From NCBI RefSeq assembly GCF_005280585.1, contig NZ_SZVO01000008.1, forward strand, positions 124,001 through 188,000: a stretch of DNA of 64,000 nt, in the 5' to 3' direction. The notes below the pieces were generated by a model, which searched no databases, was not told the DNA's origin, and worked only from the letters and a program-made list of their open reading frames with translations. This DNA is from Dyadobacter frigoris (GTDB lineage: Bacteria; Bacteroidota; Bacteroidia; Cytophagales; Spirosomataceae). Shown here one piece after another: positions 9,197 to 18,707 of this stretch; position 1 is the stretch's first letter, and the number at the start of each line of letters is the position of its first letter. The position numbers and the translations under genes are program-made.

Positions 9197-12100
9197 ATGT
9201 CAAACAAATACCTGAAAAGAACAGGGCTGATTCTGATGGCACTTGTGTTAAGCAGAATCAGTATGGCCCAAAACATTGTTCTTGCTCAACAAACTGTGAG
9301 TCAGCCGCCAGCTCATAAACCAGCCGTCGAAGCTCAGAAATTAAAAGATATCCTGCTCCAACTTGGCCGTAAATACCAGGTTAACATCGTTTTTGAAGAA
9401 TCGACGGTTCAGGGAATTACAATTTCTTCAGCTAATGAATCCGGAAACGAAAAGCTTGAAAAAAGGCTCGAAGCATTATTGAATCCAAACAATCTTGAAT
9501 TTAAAAGATCGGGAAAAGGTACATATCTGATTGTAAAGAAATCAGGTAAAAAGACCGCTTTTGAACAACCATCAGAAACAGATAAAACACCAGGTGAACC
9601 AGTTCAGTCATTGCCACTAAATGCGGTTGAAGATAAAAATTCAACTGAGCGACAAGTTGTTGTAATTCCGGTCAAAGGCCGTGTGCTCGATTCGAAAGGT
9701 GATGGATTACCGGGTGTAAGCATCGTTGTAAAAGGTACAAACAAAGGTGTTACAACAGATATTTCCGGAAACTACCAGATTTTCGTGGATGATGAATCGG
9801 CAATTCTGATTTTCAGTTTTGTGGGTTTTAAAAGTCAGGAAGTGCCGGTTGGCAATAGATCAACCGTCGATCTTGTACTGACAGAAAATGTAAATGCGCT
9901 GGAAGAACTTGTCGTAATCGGATATGGAGAACAATCCAGAAAAGACCTCGTCGGTTCGGTTGGTGTTTTGGGTAGAAAGAATTTTGGAGATGTGGGTGTG
10001 AGTAATACTTCACAATTACTTCAAGGAAAAATTGCTGGTGTTCAGGTGATTAATAACAGCGGCGTGCCTGGTTCCGGCGCGCAGATCGTTGTCAGGGGAA
10101 CAGGTTCTTTTACCAGTGCGGCACCGCTTTATGTGATTGATGGTATCCAGAGTGATGCGACGATTTTCAATTCGTTAAGTCCTTATGATATTGAATACAT
10201 CAGTGTTTTGAAAGATGCTTCGTCGGTCGCAATTTATGGAGCACAGGGTGCAAATGGTGTTGTTGTTGTGACGACAAGATTGCCAAAAAACGGCAAAACA
10301 AAAATTACCTACAACGGCTATTTCGGAATTTCCAGACCATGGAAACAATTCGATATGCTTAATGCTGAGCAGTATACAGATCTGGTGAAAGAATGGTATA
10401 CCAATTACGGTCAGCCATTACCGCCAAGACTGGCCACAGCCGATGCCAATATCACCAAAACCGATTGGCAAAAAGAAATGTTTCGCACGGCGAAAATCAC
10501 GGAGCACCATATTAACATTGGCGGCGGGACGGAGCACGTGAATTACAGTTTTTCTGTCGGGTACACCAAACAGGAAAGTCAGGTACAGAAAATGGATTAC
10601 ACGAGAACCAATTTCCGGTTCAACATAGAGGAATATATTGGAAAAAGAATCAAACTGGGTCAGCAATTAAATGTTCGATACCATGTTACGGATGGACAAA
10701 CTTCGGATATTTTGGGAGGATTGCGAATGCCGCCTTACATTTCTGTTCTGGATCCAACTAATAAATTGGGTGGATATGGAATCGCCACAAGTGCATTGGA
10801 TGGAAATGATTCTCAAAATCCTCTGATCATTCCAAATCTATACGACACCAAAGCAAGAGGCCTGAACAATTACCTGCAATTATTCGCTGAGATTGACATT
10901 TTCAAAGATTTGAAGTTCCGTTCGCAGTTTGGTGGAACCTTTAATTTCAATCAGAATTATTCCTATAATCCGACTTATGCAGGAAATCAGCTGGTTACAC
11001 AAGCGCAGACTTCGGAAGGTTATGCTTATAGTTTGAGTTATATTCTTGAAAACTACTTCACTTATAATAAGTCATTTGGAAAACATAATATCGGTGTGAC
11101 CGCTGGGAATTCTTACCGAGACGGTGGCTTGTCACGCTCTGTCGGATTGGTTGGAAGTAATTTTGCCAATGAGGAAATTCATCAGATCGGCGTTGCCAAA
11201 ACAGTTAGTTTAAGTTCTGCCCTGGCGAATTCCAATGCCAGATTTATTTCCTATTTCGCTCGTGTAAATTATAATTTCAAAGAAAAATATATTCTTACAC
11301 TGACTGGACGACGTGATGCAACTTCCCTTTTTAGCAAGGACAACCGCGTCGGTTATTTTCCTTCTGTGGGTTTAGGATGGAGAGTTTCGGATGAGAAATT
11401 TATGGAAAATGTTCCCATCATTTCTGATCTGAAACTTCGTTCAAGCTGGGGGAAAACGGGTAATTCCAATATTGCCGGTTTCTCTTACCAATCCACTGTT
11501 TGGACCGGTTCAGGAAACAGCGTAGTTTATCCTCTGGGGCCTGGGGAAACTTTGGTTAACGGAGCAACTATCGCTATTCCGTCTACACCGAATTTGAAAT
11601 GGGAAGAAACTTCAACCATGGATTTTGGTCTGGATGCGACTTTCTTCAAAAACAGACTAAGTCTGAGCGCGGGGTACTATAACAGAAAAAATAAGGATCT
11701 TTTAGTGAATGTGCCGGTTGCCTTGTCCACAGGTTATGGCGGTGTCAGCGGCGCATCAAGTAGTCAGTTAATTAATGCGGCATCTGCTTATAACAGAGGT
11801 TTTGAATTAACATTAGGTTATAACGGAACGGCCAAAGACTTGAAATACAGCATTAATGTAAACGGTGCTTACAATAAAAACCAGGTGACTTCTCTGGGAA
11901 CACAAGGTGCCGTTCCCATTATCAGCGGAGCGTTTTATTCAGTTCCTCCGATGTCACGTACGGAAGTTGGACATCCGATCGGAGCATTTTACGGCTACAA
12001 ATATGATCACGTAGCGATTGACCTGGCAGATATTGAAAAATATAACGCCATTGCCCGTGCGAAAACGGGAGACGCAACCACGGAATATCAGGCTGGTTTA

Positions 12101-12697
12101 CTTCCGGGCGACAGAATTTTTGCTGATGTAAACGGTGATGGACAAGTTACAGAAGCTGATCAGACATTTCTTGGAAGTCCGATTCCTAAGGTGACTTTTG
12201 GAATGGATATCAATCTTAACTACAAAAATTTCGATTTCATGGCTTCTCTGCAAGGGACAACCGGCGTGGATATTATCAACGGAACGAAGTACTACCTGGA
12301 GGGAATTGCCCTTCCTTTTAACACAAAAACAACGGTATTGAATCGCTGGCAAAATCCTGGTGATGTGACTGATATCGCCCGTGCCGGACAGAATTACGGT
12401 ACAGCTGCCAACAATAGAAATTCTTCCTGGTTTGTTGAAAACGGAGCTTATGCAAGGATCAGAAACGTGACTTTGGGTTATACAGTGCCGGGTTCTAAAA
12501 TTAAACCGCTGACTGGCAATGTTTTGTCAAGCATCCGGTTGTATGTAACGGCGCAAAATCTTTTCACTTTCACAAATTATTCCGGTTACGATCCGGAAGT
12601 AACGGGCAGTGGCAGTTTTATTTTCGGAAGAGGGATTGATACAGGTCAGGTGCCTCAGCCAAGAACTTTCATGTTCGGTATACAGCTGGGATTCTAA
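9197..12697 (+). CDS. SusC/RagA-type TonB-dependent outer-membrane transporter with STN domain
   Basis: TonB-linked outer-membrane channel of 1166 residues for large nutrients. After the signal peptide (about residues 1-25) come an STN signalling domain (about 48-112, KLKDILLQLGRKYQVNIVF), a carboxypeptidase-regulatory-like domain (about 155-230, VKGRVLDSKGDGLPGVSIVV), and a plug that starts at ELVVIGYGEQSRKDLVGSV and contains PLYVIDGIQS and VLKDASSVAIYGAQGANG. The rest is a 22-strand barrel ending RTFMFGIQLGF. The STN domain matches the FecR and sigma genes upstream, so expression should be induced by its own substrate. SusD follows after 33 bases. The substrate is not predictable from sequence. 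Confidence 0.96.
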   Translation: MSNKYLKRTGLILMALVLSRISMAQNIVLAQQTVSQPPAHKPAVEAQKLKDILLQLGRKYQVNIVFEESTVQGITISSANESGNEKLEKRLEALLNPNNLEFKRSGKGTYLIVKKSGKKTAFEQPSETDKTPGEPVQSLPLNAVEDKNSTERQVVVIPVKGRVLDSKGDGLPGVSIVVKGTNKGVTTDISGNYQIFVDDESAILIFSFVGFKSQEVPVGNRSTVDLVLTENVNALEELVVIGYGEQSRKDLVGSVGVLGRKNFGDVGVSNTSQLLQGKIAGVQVINNSGVPGSGAQIVVRGTGSFTSAAPLYVIDGIQSDATIFNSLSPYDIEYISVLKDASSVAIYGAQGANGVVVVTTRLPKNGKTKITYNGYFGISRPWKQFDMLNAEQYTDLVKEWYTNYGQPLPPRLATADANITKTDWQKEMFRTAKITEHHINIGGGTEHVNYSFSVGYTKQESQVQKMDYTRTNFRFNIEEYIGKRIKLGQQLNVRYHVTDGQTSDILGGLRMPPYISVLDPTNKLGGYGIATSALDGNDSQNPLIIPNLYDTKARGLNNYLQLFAEIDIFKDLKFRSQFGGTFNFNQNYSYNPTYAGNQLVTQAQTSEGYAYSLSYILENYFTYNKSFGKHNIGVTAGNSYRDGGLSRSVGLVGSNFANEEIHQIGVAKTVSLSSALANSNARFISYFARVNYNFKEKYILTLTGRRDATSLFSKDNRVGYFPSVGLGWRVSDEKFMENVPIISDLKLRSSWGKTGNSNIAGFSYQSTVWTGSGNSVVYPLGPGETLVNGATIAIPSTPNLKWEETSTMDFGLDATFFKNRLSLSAGYYNRKNKDLLVNVPVALSTGYGGVSGASSSQLINAASAYNRGFELTLGYNGTAKDLKYSINVNGAYNKNQVTSLGTQGAVPIISGAFYSVPPMSRTEVGHPIGAFYGYKYDHVAIDLADIEKYNAIARAKTGDATTEYQAGLLPGDRIFADVNGDGQVTEADQTFLGSPIPKVTFGMDINLNYKNFDFMASLQGTTGVDIINGTKYYLEGIALPFNTKTTVLNRWQNPGDVTDIARAGQNYGTAANNRNSSWFVENGAYARIRNVTLGYTVPGSKIKPLTGNVLSSIRLYVTAQNLFTFTNYSGYDPEVTGSGSFIFGRGIDTGQVPQPRTFMFGIQLGF

Positions 12698-12730
12698 CAT
12701 AATATTCAGGTTTTTCAAAAGACAACAACA

Positions 12731-14296
12731 ATGAAAAGGATAAAAATATTTCTATTCACCATGGTATTGCTATCGGGATGCAGCGATAACTTGCTTGACG
12801 TAAAAAATGAAAACACCTATACAGATGAATCGTATTTCAAAACCCAGGTTCAGTTCAATGAGGCGATCATAGCAACTTATACGGTGTTTAGTCACATGGG
12901 TATGATGTCGCGGGAATGGTATTTCATTTTCGATCTTTTGGCGAACGAAGCGGAAAGGTCAAGTGCCTTGGTTGGTACCGAGTTGCAATTGACAGATTAC
13001 AGTTTTACCAATAACAATGATGACATCGTGGGCCTTTGGGCTTCTCTTTACCGGATGATTTTCAGGGCAAATCTTGCTTTGAAAGTGATGGATGGCTGGG
13101 AACCCGTGGACGACAGCGAGAAAGTTTTGAAGGCGCAATATATCGCTGAGGCGCATTGGCTGCGTGGTTTTGCTTATTTCAATCTGGTAACAAATTGGGG
13201 AAAAGTACCATTGAAAATGACTTATGACGAATCGAAAGTTAATGCTGCGCCAAGAGCTTCTGTCGCAGAAGTTTGGGCGGTTGTTGAAAGTGAATTTTCC
13301 CTGGCCATTCCTGACTTACCGGTTAAATACAGCGACGATCAGCTAGGTCGCGCTACCAAAGGAGCCGCGATCGGTTTTCTTGGCAAAACTTATTTGTTCC
13401 AGAAAAAATACGATCAGGCTGTTACAGAGCTTACAAAGTTGACGAAATCGCCTTATACCTATTCCCTTGATCCGGTTTACGACCATTTATTTGGCGAAGA
13501 TAATATCAACACGCCGGAAGTATTGTTTGCTGTAAATCACGTTTATACGACGGCCAACACACAATACTATATGTTCGGCGGTTACGAAGGTGAAGATGGA
13601 AAAACGTTCCACACAGGCCGTGCGCAGGAATATGGATTTAATGATTGGGAAAATGTAACGATTTCTGACGCGTTGGTTGCTGCCCACAAATATGCCGATC
13701 CACAAACGGGCGCGGCCGGATACATAGATCCAAGAGCTGCTTACACCTATTACGGAAGTACTGCAAATGGCGGTGATACTGAATATTGTGATGCCTGCGC
13801 CGCTGGAGCAATTCCGTTTCCATTTGACTTTTACAGCAACAGGTATCGTAAGTACGAACCTTATGAATATCAAAAATATACGGAAGCGCCGATGAGCGGA
13901 ATTAACACACACGTGATGCGCTACGCTGATATTTTACTAATGCTGGCCGAGGCGAATATTGAAAAATCCAGTCCTGATATTGCCACCGGAATTGGTTATA
14001 TCAATCAGGTAAGAAATCGTCCGAGTGTGATGGCGAAAAATTATGCAACGACTTTGTCACAGGTTGAAGCACGGACCGCTTTGAGAAGAGAACGTCGTAT
14101 TGAACTGGCGGGTGAACAATCGAGATGGTTTGATTTGAACCGCTGGGGAATTGCCAAAGAAGTGTTAAATCAGGAGCATCCGGCAAGTCTGGGACAAAGT
14201 CCGTTCCTTGACAAACACGTACTACTACCGATTCCGATTGCAGAACGAAATTCCAATGCTGCCTTGGCGGCCGATATTGCCAATGACTGGAATTAA
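12731..14296 (+). CDS. SusD/RagB-family nutrient-binding outer-membrane lipoprotein
   Basis: Surface lipoprotein of 521 residues that caps the SusC channel and captures the substrate. The signal peptide ends in lipobox LLSGC (Cys18). The N-terminal SusD-like domain has YTDESYFKTQVQFNEA and the TPR-containing core includes YIAEAHWLRGFAYFNLVTNWG. The conserved C-terminal RagB segment is MRYADILLMLAEANI, followed by RRERRIELAGEQSRWFDLN. Length is normal for the family. It belongs to the sigma-FecR-SusC-SusD unit and overlaps nothing downstream. Confidence 0.96.
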   Translation: MKRIKIFLFTMVLLSGCSDNLLDVKNENTYTDESYFKTQVQFNEAIIATYTVFSHMGMMSREWYFIFDLLANEAERSSALVGTELQLTDYSFTNNNDDIVGLWASLYRMIFRANLALKVMDGWEPVDDSEKVLKAQYIAEAHWLRGFAYFNLVTNWGKVPLKMTYDESKVNAAPRASVAEVWAVVESEFSLAIPDLPVKYSDDQLGRATKGAAIGFLGKTYLFQKKYDQAVTELTKLTKSPYTYSLDPVYDHLFGEDNINTPEVLFAVNHVYTTANTQYYMFGGYEGEDGKTFHTGRAQEYGFNDWENVTISDALVAAHKYADPQTGAAGYIDPRAAYTYYGSTANGGDTEYCDACAAGAIPFPFDFYSNRYRKYEPYEYQKYTEAPMSGINTHVMRYADILLMLAEANIEKSSPDIATGIGYINQVRNRPSVMAKNYATTLSQVEARTALRRERRIELAGEQSRWFDLNRWGIAKEVLNQEHPASLGQSPFLDKHVLLPIPIAERNSNAALAADIANDWN

Positions 14297-14300
14297 TATC

Positions 14301-15245
14301 ATGATACCGAATCGTAAAATTTCTATTCCGATTTTTCTGTTAACAGCGCTGATTTTCATTGTGGAAGTCAGCGCTCAGAAACTTAACCGGGTTATTTCGG
14401 TTGAGAAATCCGGTAAATATTTTATTACAATTGAGAATCAGGTGATGGAAATTGATCCGTTGCTTGGTGGAAGAATTACTTCGCTTAAAATCGATGGAAA
14501 GGATTTTCTCACTGACAGTACGATTAATGATTTTAACTGGGGATCTACTTTTTGGCTCAGTCCTCAGAGTGCCTGGAACTGGCCGCCTTCTGCGGAAATT
14601 GACAACAAACCGTATAACATTTCTGTGCGGGGTAACGTCATCAGAATGGTTAGTCAGAAAGACCCGAAAACAGGTTTGCGGGTTATCAAAGAGATTTCAG
14701 GGAATAAGAAAAACAGTTCTTTCATTTTGAAATTTATCATTACAAATCAGTCTGATAAAAATCAAAAAGTAGCTCCCTGGGAAGTAACACGCGTAAAATC
14801 CGGCGGACTATCATTTTTTCCGATTGGAAAAGATAAAGCCCGGGGCGGACTTTTATCCTCAACTTCCATAAAAAACGGTATTTTTTATTATCAATACCAA
14901 AAAGAAAAATTACCCGTAAAGGGCGATCGACAGATTTATGCTGACGGTTCGGAAGGCTGGCTGGCGCAGATTAATGATAATGTTATTTTAATCAAAAAAT
15001 TCCCTGATATTCCTTTAGAACTTACCGCGCCGAAGGAAGGTGAAGTCGAACTTTTTGCCAGTGAGGTAACTGCTGCAAATCCTGGTTATGTTGAAATTGA
15101 ACATCAGGGGCCGTATCTGGAACTGAAACCAGGCGAATCTTCAAGCTGGGAAACAACCTGGTTTTTAAGGAAATTACCATTTAAACTAAAACCGGAAATT
15201 GGTAACGCCGGTCTGATTGATTATGCAAGAAAAATAGTAAAATAA
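14301..15245 (+). CDS. Exported DUF4380 protein (galactose-mutarotase-like fold)
   Basis: Exported protein of 314 residues. ATG 14301 is preferred over upstream in-frame codons because it directly precedes a good signal peptide (MIPNRKISIPIFLLTALIF to VSAQ) and lies 4 bases after the SusD stop. The body fits DUF4380: EIDPLLGGRITSLKIDGKD, GSTFWLSPQSAWNWPP, and APWEVTRVKSGGLSFFP. These proteins have a supersandwich fold like aldose 1-epimerases, so binding or epimerising a sugar in the periplasm is plausible but unproven. The tight spacing suggests co-transcription with SusC/SusD. Confidence 0.85.
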   Translation: MIPNRKISIPIFLLTALIFIVEVSAQKLNRVISVEKSGKYFITIENQVMEIDPLLGGRITSLKIDGKDFLTDSTINDFNWGSTFWLSPQSAWNWPPSAEIDNKPYNISVRGNVIRMVSQKDPKTGLRVIKEISGNKKNSSFILKFIITNQSDKNQKVAPWEVTRVKSGGLSFFPIGKDKARGGLLSSTSIKNGIFYYQYQKEKLPVKGDRQIYADGSEGWLAQINDNVILIKKFPDIPLELTAPKEGEVELFASEVTAANPGYVEIEHQGPYLELKPGESSSWETTWFLRKLPFKLKPEIGNAGLIDYARKIVK

Positions 15246-15332
15246 CTACATCAGTTTCTTTTGTAACCTTAGCCAAAAAGTAAAATAAATCAGCTCCCTA
15301 ACGTTTTCCGCAAAGTTTACTTTCATTCGCAT

Positions 15333-17501
15333 ATGATTCAAACTGACAATTTTCGGAACAGGATTTCAAAAAAGAATTTCGTCCCATTAATGCTCATTTT
15401 TGCGTTTGCAGGCTTGGTTGCCTACCAGACCAGAACCGAAGATGACCGTACCTGGAGCATTTATAAAGCGGATAATGAAAGCACCAGTTATTCTAAACTA
15501 AGCCAGATCAATACAAAAAACGTAACGCAGCTGCAACCTGCCTGGACTTTCGCTTTGAAAGATATGAAAGAAGGCGCACGTTCCGGAAGCAGTGAATGTA
15601 ATCCGATCATTGTTGACGGCGTAATGTACGCAACTTCCGCCAAACACTGGGTTTATGCAGTAGATGCAGAAACAGGGGAGAAAATCTGGTCTTTCGATCC
15701 GTTTGACGGGGCGGAAGGTGGCGGTGTTAGTCGCGGCGTGACCTATTACGAAGAAGGAAATGATAAAAGAATTCTGGTAACGGGCGGAGATAAACTTTTT
15801 GCACTTGACACGAAAACCGGGAAGCCGATTTCAAGTTTTGGAAAAGGAGGCTATGTTAATTTGAATGTCGGGTTGCGGGATGATCCTGAAACCATTTCTG
15901 TAATTCCAACTTCACCGGGAATTGTTTTCAAAAATCTGCTGATCATGGGCGCGGAAGTTTCAGAATTGTACGGAGCCCAGCCGGGCTATATTCGTGCTTA
16001 CAATTGTATAACCGGAAAACTGGAATGGACTTTTCACACCATCCCACTTCCGGGCGAACCGGGTTATGAAACCTGGCCGAAAGACGCGTATAAGTATGCC
16101 GGTGGCGTAAATGACTGGTCGGGGATGAGCCTGGATCTTAAACGCGGTATTGTTTTTCTGGCCCTGGGTTCGCCGTCTTACGATTATTACGGAGCGGACA
16201 GAACGGGGAAAAATCTGTATGGAAACAGCGTCGTGGCTTTGGATGCAGCTACCGGAAAATATATCTGGCATTATCAGACGATCCATCACGATCTGTGGGA
16301 TTACGATTTGCCAGCGCCGCCAAATCTGGTTACGGTAAAAAGGGATGGAAAAGATCTTGATGCCGTGGCGCAAATTACAAAACACGGATTTGTATTTGTT
16401 TTTAACCGGGAAACCGGCGAGCCGTTATTTCCGATTGAAGAACGAAAAGTACCTGTTTCGCATATTCCCGGTGAGAAATCCTGGCCGACACAGCCTTTTC
16501 CTTTAAAGCCAAAACCTTTCGCCAGGCAGCTTTTCAGAGAACAGGATTTAACACATTACTCAGAGGCAGGCCATGATTCATTGGTAAAAAAATACCGCTC
16601 GATGCGTTACGAAGGCCTTTTTACACCGCCGGATTTAAAAGGAACATTGATGCTGCCAGGCTCGCGCGGTGGCGCTGAGTGGGGTGGAGCGGCTTACGAT
16701 CCCGGGACGAGTGTTCTTTTTGTTAAATCAAACGATTCACCGGAAATTGAATCCATGCAAAAAATGGATGAAGAAAAAGAAGCAAAAGATCAAACGGTTT
16801 TTGAGCAGGGAAAATCCGTTTATATGACTTATTGCGCGACTTGTCATGGCAAAGATAAAAATGGAGATGAGCCTAATTATCCTTCACTGGTGTCACTCAA
16901 ATCCAGGATGACAAAGGAAGCGGCATTGGATAAAATCAAAAAAGGAGGCGGAAAGATGCCTGCTTTTGCGAGTATCGTCAAAGGAAAGGAAAAGGGGATT
17001 ATTGCTTTTTTATACGAAAAGGAGCAAAATTCTCTGAAAGCGACAAAATTGGAAACAATGCAAACCAAAGCCGGTGCAGACAAATATTTGAATTTGACAG
17101 CCTATGGTCATTTCAGGGATATTGATGGAAATCCTGCCTTAACACCGCCATGGGGAACATTGAGCGCAATCAATTTGACCACAGGAGATTATGAATGGCA
17201 GGTTCCGTTGGGTAATAATGAAAAATTACAAGAAAAAGGAGGGCCTGAAACAGGGCAGGAAGGTTCTGCCGGGCCGATTGCTACGGCTGGCGGATTGATT
17301 TTCATTAGCGGAACAAATGATAAAAAACTACGGGCTTTTGAAAAATCGACAGGGAAATTACTTTGGCAAACTGTCCTTCCTGGCGTAGCCAACGCAACGG
17401 CGTGTACATATATGGCTGGCGGAAAACAGTATGTGGCACTTTCTGTGGGAGGAAATAAAGAAAATCCTTCCGGATTTATTATGGCTTTTAAATTGCCTTG
17501 A
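15333..17501 (+). CDS. PQQ-dependent quinoprotein dehydrogenase with inserted cytochrome c domain
   Basis: Exported quinoprotein of 722 residues related to membrane-type glucose and alcohol dehydrogenases. The N-terminus has a membrane-anchor-like segment (FVPLMLIFAFAGLVAYQ, about residues 17-33). The eight-bladed PQQ propeller follows, with blade motifs such as VYAVDAETGEKIWSFDP, VVALDAATGKYIWHYQ, HDLWDYDLPAPPNLV and the late AFEKSTGKLLWQTVLPG. A small cytochrome c domain interrupts it at about residues 485-570, with haem site C501-A-T-C504-H505. It would oxidise a sugar or alcohol in the periplasm and pass electrons to its own haem. With the FG-GAP, SGNH and propeller-cytochrome genes upstream it makes this locus strongly oxidative. 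A terminator follows at 17522. Confidence 0.93.
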   Translation: MIQTDNFRNRISKKNFVPLMLIFAFAGLVAYQTRTEDDRTWSIYKADNESTSYSKLSQINTKNVTQLQPAWTFALKDMKEGARSGSSECNPIIVDGVMYATSAKHWVYAVDAETGEKIWSFDPFDGAEGGGVSRGVTYYEEGNDKRILVTGGDKLFALDTKTGKPISSFGKGGYVNLNVGLRDDPETISVIPTSPGIVFKNLLIMGAEVSELYGAQPGYIRAYNCITGKLEWTFHTIPLPGEPGYETWPKDAYKYAGGVNDWSGMSLDLKRGIVFLALGSPSYDYYGADRTGKNLYGNSVVALDAATGKYIWHYQTIHHDLWDYDLPAPPNLVTVKRDGKDLDAVAQITKHGFVFVFNRETGEPLFPIEERKVPVSHIPGEKSWPTQPFPLKPKPFARQLFREQDLTHYSEAGHDSLVKKYRSMRYEGLFTPPDLKGTLMLPGSRGGAEWGGAAYDPGTSVLFVKSNDSPEIESMQKMDEEKEAKDQTVFEQGKSVYMTYCATCHGKDKNGDEPNYPSLVSLKSRMTKEAALDKIKKGGGKMPAFASIVKGKEKGIIAFLYEKEQNSLKATKLETMQTKAGADKYLNLTAYGHFRDIDGNPALTPPWGTLSAINLTTGDYEWQVPLGNNEKLQEKGGPETGQEGSAGPIATAGGLIFISGTNDKKLRAFEKSTGKLLWQTVLPGVANATACTYMAGGKQYVALSVGGNKENPSGFIMAFKLP

Positions 17502-17521
17502 TCTCTAAAAATCTTTTGATT

Positions 17522-17559
17522 AGCCCGGACATTAGTCGCAAATGTCCGGACTGTTTTTT
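17522..17559 (+). terminator. Rho-independent terminator after the quinoprotein gene
   Basis: The arm agcccggacatt (17522-17533) pairs with aatgtccggact (17541-17552) with one mismatch, a 7-base loop and TTTTTT at 17554-17559. It ends the SusCD/quinoprotein block. Confidence 0.85.
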
Positions 17560-17700
17560 ATTTTCCTGCCGATTCCTTTTTTTTGTCAAAATATAATCTG
17601 CAATTTTTTCAATATCATTTTCACAAGCGATCTGATTCGGCCATATCGTTTTTTGAACATCACATTCTGGCTAATGATTTTTTCCTTATCCATTGTAATG

Positions 17701-17934
17701 TCAAGAATGGATTCCATTCCGGTAAATTCTTAATCGTCCATCACGCTCGGTGAAAAGCATTGTTCGATCCGGCAGGAAAGCGATTTGCCAGGGAACACGA
17801 AGGTTTTCGGCTAGTGTATCGATAACATAACCATCCCCTGGAATGGATTCTGAAACGGTTTTAGATTTAAAAATAAACGCGCTCGAAGAAATCGGAATGA
17901 AGCAAAACGCGACAATACAAGATTTTATTTTCAT
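17701..17934 (-). pseudogene. 5' remnant of a quinoprotein sugar dehydrogenase (GSDH type)
   Basis: Short frame on the minus strand with a signal peptide (ATG at 17934, preceded by an in-frame GTG at 17937) and then ENLRVPWQIAFLPDRTMLF and TERDGRLRIYRNG. These are the opening motifs of soluble PQQ sugar dehydrogenases (PQQ-dependent sugar dehydrogenase, GSDH family), normally over 350 residues. Here the frame stops after about 77 codons. On the same strand around 17560-17650 another frame reads IWPNQIACENDIEKIADYIL, which could be a piece of a cytochrome-like C-terminus. The start follows directly on the stop of the ricin-like gene, so the two were probably an operon. Confidence 0.7.
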
Positions 17935-17937
17935 CAC

Positions 17938-18441
17938 TTACAATGTTGGTGACTGCTGATAAATTGTCCATTGCTGCTCTGTGGTATTTCTCTTTTTAGC
18001 AAGAATAATCGAGGTATTTACTTGTCCGTCCGGATCAGATGGCGTAATGTATAAGTCTGTCCCCTTTAATTTAATCAAATAAATGTCTTTTTTGACTACA
18101 ATAAATTCGTATTCCTGACTGCTGTTTCCGGCGATCAAAGGTTGTTCTTCCAAAGAAACATCGCTGGCGGCAGCGGTTTGTGGTTGGAAAGTCTTATGTG
18201 TCAGCAAATTTTCCAATTGATATGTATTCGCGCCAGTGTTTATAAAATCCCAGGTCATACATTTCCAGTTTTGCGGATTATAGGCAACGAGTGGTGTTCC
18301 ATTTTTGGAAGCGGCGTCTTTTACACGCAATAGCATTCCGGTTTTTACATTTTTAATCGCATAATTTCCTTTGATATTCTGCGAAAATGCACTCGAAAAA
18401 ATGGTTAACAGTACAACCAAAATCAGATATTTCCTTTTCAT
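17938..18441 (-). CDS. Secreted ricin-B-lectin-like (beta-trefoil) protein
   Basis: Small exported protein of 167 residues. ATG 18441 is chosen because it directly precedes the signal peptide MKRKYLILVVLLTIFSS with cleavage after AFSQ; the longer frame begins at 18498. The mature part shows the RICIN/beta-trefoil pattern: GNYAIKNVKTGMLLRVKDA, NWKCMTWDFINTGANTYQL, LLTHKTFQPQ and a final QQWTIYQ (QxW). Beta-trefoils of this kind usually bind carbohydrate. Downstream on the same strand lies the broken sugar dehydrogenase, and the pair may once have acted together. The exact ligand is unknown. Confidence 0.75.
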   Translation of the reverse strand: MKRKYLILVVLLTIFSSAFSQNIKGNYAIKNVKTGMLLRVKDAASKNGTPLVAYNPQNWKCMTWDFINTGANTYQLENLLTHKTFQPQTAAASDVSLEEQPLIAGNSSQEYEFIVVKKDIYLIKLKGTDLYITPSDPDGQVNTSIILAKKRNTTEQQWTIYQQSPTL

Positions 18442-18506
18442 AAGAATTTTGTTAGGAACAGTAAAACAAGAAGTTACAAGAATAAATTTACATTGCAAAA
18501 TGACTT

Positions 18507-18529
18507 TGGCTTTCGGTAATCGGCTTTCA
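18507..18529. repeat. Dispersed 23-bp intergenic repeat, copy 1
   Basis: The reverse complement here reads tgaaagccgattaccgaaag then cca. It matches the sequence at 56927-56949 at 21 of 23 positions. Both copies are in intergenic DNA just beyond gene ends. It also contains an internal repeat of the GAAAGCC core. Confidence 0.6.
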
Positions 18530-18707
18530 GATTTAACATAAAAACAAGATCTGGCTTAATCCGGTAATAATTTGTAAGAAACAAAAAGCAAAATCCGCGC
18601 AATCCTGCCGAAAGTCTATTGCCGGCGGCCGAAGTAAATTTTCCCTGTCATACAACCATTCCATCCTTAACTTGCCTCTTTAATACAAATACATCTAAAC
18701 CCTTCCT

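Noticed and set aside
17542..17733. Plus-strand frame with hydrophobic residues after the quinoprotein terminator
   Set aside because: It lies opposite the sugar-dehydrogenase remnant and begins inside a terminator hairpin; more likely a shadow than a membrane peptide.
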